64,000 nt of DNA from an uncultured Bacteroidales bacterium (GTDB lineage: Bacteria; Bacteroidota; Bacteroidia; Bacteroidales; CAIXZF01), in the NCBI GenBank assembly GCA_903923925.1, contig CAIXZF010000051.1, forward strand, positions 1 to 64,000, read 5' to 3'. A model generated the notes under the pieces. That model was not told where the DNA came from and ran no database searches. It saw only the letters and a list, made by a program, of their open reading frames with translations. The position numbers and the translations under genes are program-made. Of this stretch, positions 63,509 to 64,000 are shown piece after piece; the stretch's first letter is position 1; each line of letters starts with the position of its first letter.

Positions 63509-64000
63509 ATGAATAAACGTTTTCTGATTTTTATCGCACTATTTTATCTGTGCCTTTTCGAGTTGCCATCAAGTGTAAATGCTGCATTTTTAAGGAATGT
63601 GCCAATTAGCATACAACAGCCTGATGGACAAGTTCTTAGTGTTTTTGCATCAGGAGATGAATACCATTACCGAATCCATGATGGAAATGATTTCACAATA
63701 TTACAGAATTCACAGGGGTATTATGTATATGCTGAAAAGCAGGGTGATCAGCTCATTCCAACAACAATAATCGTAGGGCAGGCTGATGCCGCTTTAGCTG
63801 GTTTAGTTGCCGGGGTTGATATTTCAGATGCTGAGTGGAAACAACTGCGGGCTGATTTCTGGGAAAATACCCCTGCCCGGCCTGTAATTGCAGGTGCATC
63901 AGGTATTGCCACCTTAAATACAGGAACATTAAATAACATTGTTATTTATATCCGTTTCAGCGATCAAACAGAATTTTCGACTTCGCTTACAACATATGAT
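63509..64000 (+). CDS. M6-like secreted metallopeptidase, N-terminal part (cut by window edge)
   Basis: The 164 visible residues start MNKRFLIFIALFYLCLFELP, a signal peptide. They continue with AFLRNVPISIQQPDG and VFASGDEYHYRIHDGNDFTI, the N-terminal pattern I associate with Bacteroidota M6 (immune inhibitor A-like) peptidases, then NIVIYIRFSDQTEF, the first strand of their catalytic domain. The HExxH site would lie beyond the window. It has its own promoter after the C25 operon terminator and continues the run of secreted peptidases. Confidence 0.72.
   Translation, partial: MNKRFLIFIALFYLCLFELPSSVNAAFLRNVPISIQQPDGQVLSVFASGDEYHYRIHDGNDFTILQNSQGYYVYAEKQGDQLIPTTIIVGQADAALAGLVAGVDISDAEWKQLRADFWENTPARPVIAGASGIATLNTGTLNNIVIYIRFSDQTEFSTSLTTYD

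Overview
The window is a chromosomal segment of a member of the Bacteroidota, probably an uncultured Bacteroidales-like lineage (family not resolvable by eye). Four things support this. Promoters repeatedly match the phylum-specific -7 box TAnnTTTG and lie just upstream of the chosen starts. Strong Shine-Dalgarno sites are largely absent. A gliding lipoprotein (GldH) and several secreted proteins with C-terminal sorting domains of the type IX secretion system (T9SS) are present. atpD-atpC forms a small unit separate from the rest of the ATP synthase genes. Base composition looks moderately AT-rich and even. I saw no rRNA, tRNA, CRISPR array, IS element or prophage.

Layout. 1-5.5 kb is a repeat-rich accessory strip: a complete AbiEi/AbiEii toxin-antitoxin pair lying between two copies of a palindromic repeat, a CapD-like dehydratase, a Wzi/RemB-like outer membrane protein, and a second AbiEii gene whose 5' end is replaced by an 18-unit heptamer array. 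5.5-9.4 kb is core: atpD-atpC-ribF, then gldH overlapping an RNase H gene. 9.5-12.1 kb (minus) is a C69 dipeptidase and a membrane-anchored coiled-coil protein. 12.2-20.0 kb is a probable efflux operon: two tandem TetR regulators, a GxxExxY protein, then TolC-like, HlyD-like and RND proteins, ending at a strong bidirectional hairpin. 20.1-32.8 kb is mixed: a TMTC-like GT-C/TPR protein, PAP2 phosphatase, metallophosphoesterase, a dockerin/cohesin-like T9SS protein, hflX-lnt, an SDR, a WecA-like transferase and tyrS. 33-41.5 kb carries an M2-type peptidase lipoprotein, a double-FISUMP surface protein, a methyltransferase/DUF5714 pair, cysS and a threonine dehydrogenase.

41.5-53.7 kb is a long co-directional minus-strand block: wza-like, wzc-like (with a Tyr-Gly tail), cysD, cysN, kbl, acpS, an AMP-forming acyl/acetyl-CoA ligase, an acyl carrier protein, a second alpha-oxoamine synthase and a porin-like protein. 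At least three internal promoter-like sites divide it. An alpha-oxoamine synthase, a dedicated ACP, a holo-ACP synthase and a ligase, next to sulfate activation, resemble the logic of bacterial sphingolipid or sulfonolipid synthesis. This is the best candidate for an incompletely described pathway.

53.7-64 kb is a secreted peptidase locus: an M14 carboxypeptidase, two gingipain-like C25 peptidases and the start of an M6-like metallopeptidase.

The intergenic DNA is notable. A family of 13-bp-stem/8-nt-loop palindromes shows compensatory changes between copies. Perfect GGCAGRA heptamer arrays occur at two loci.
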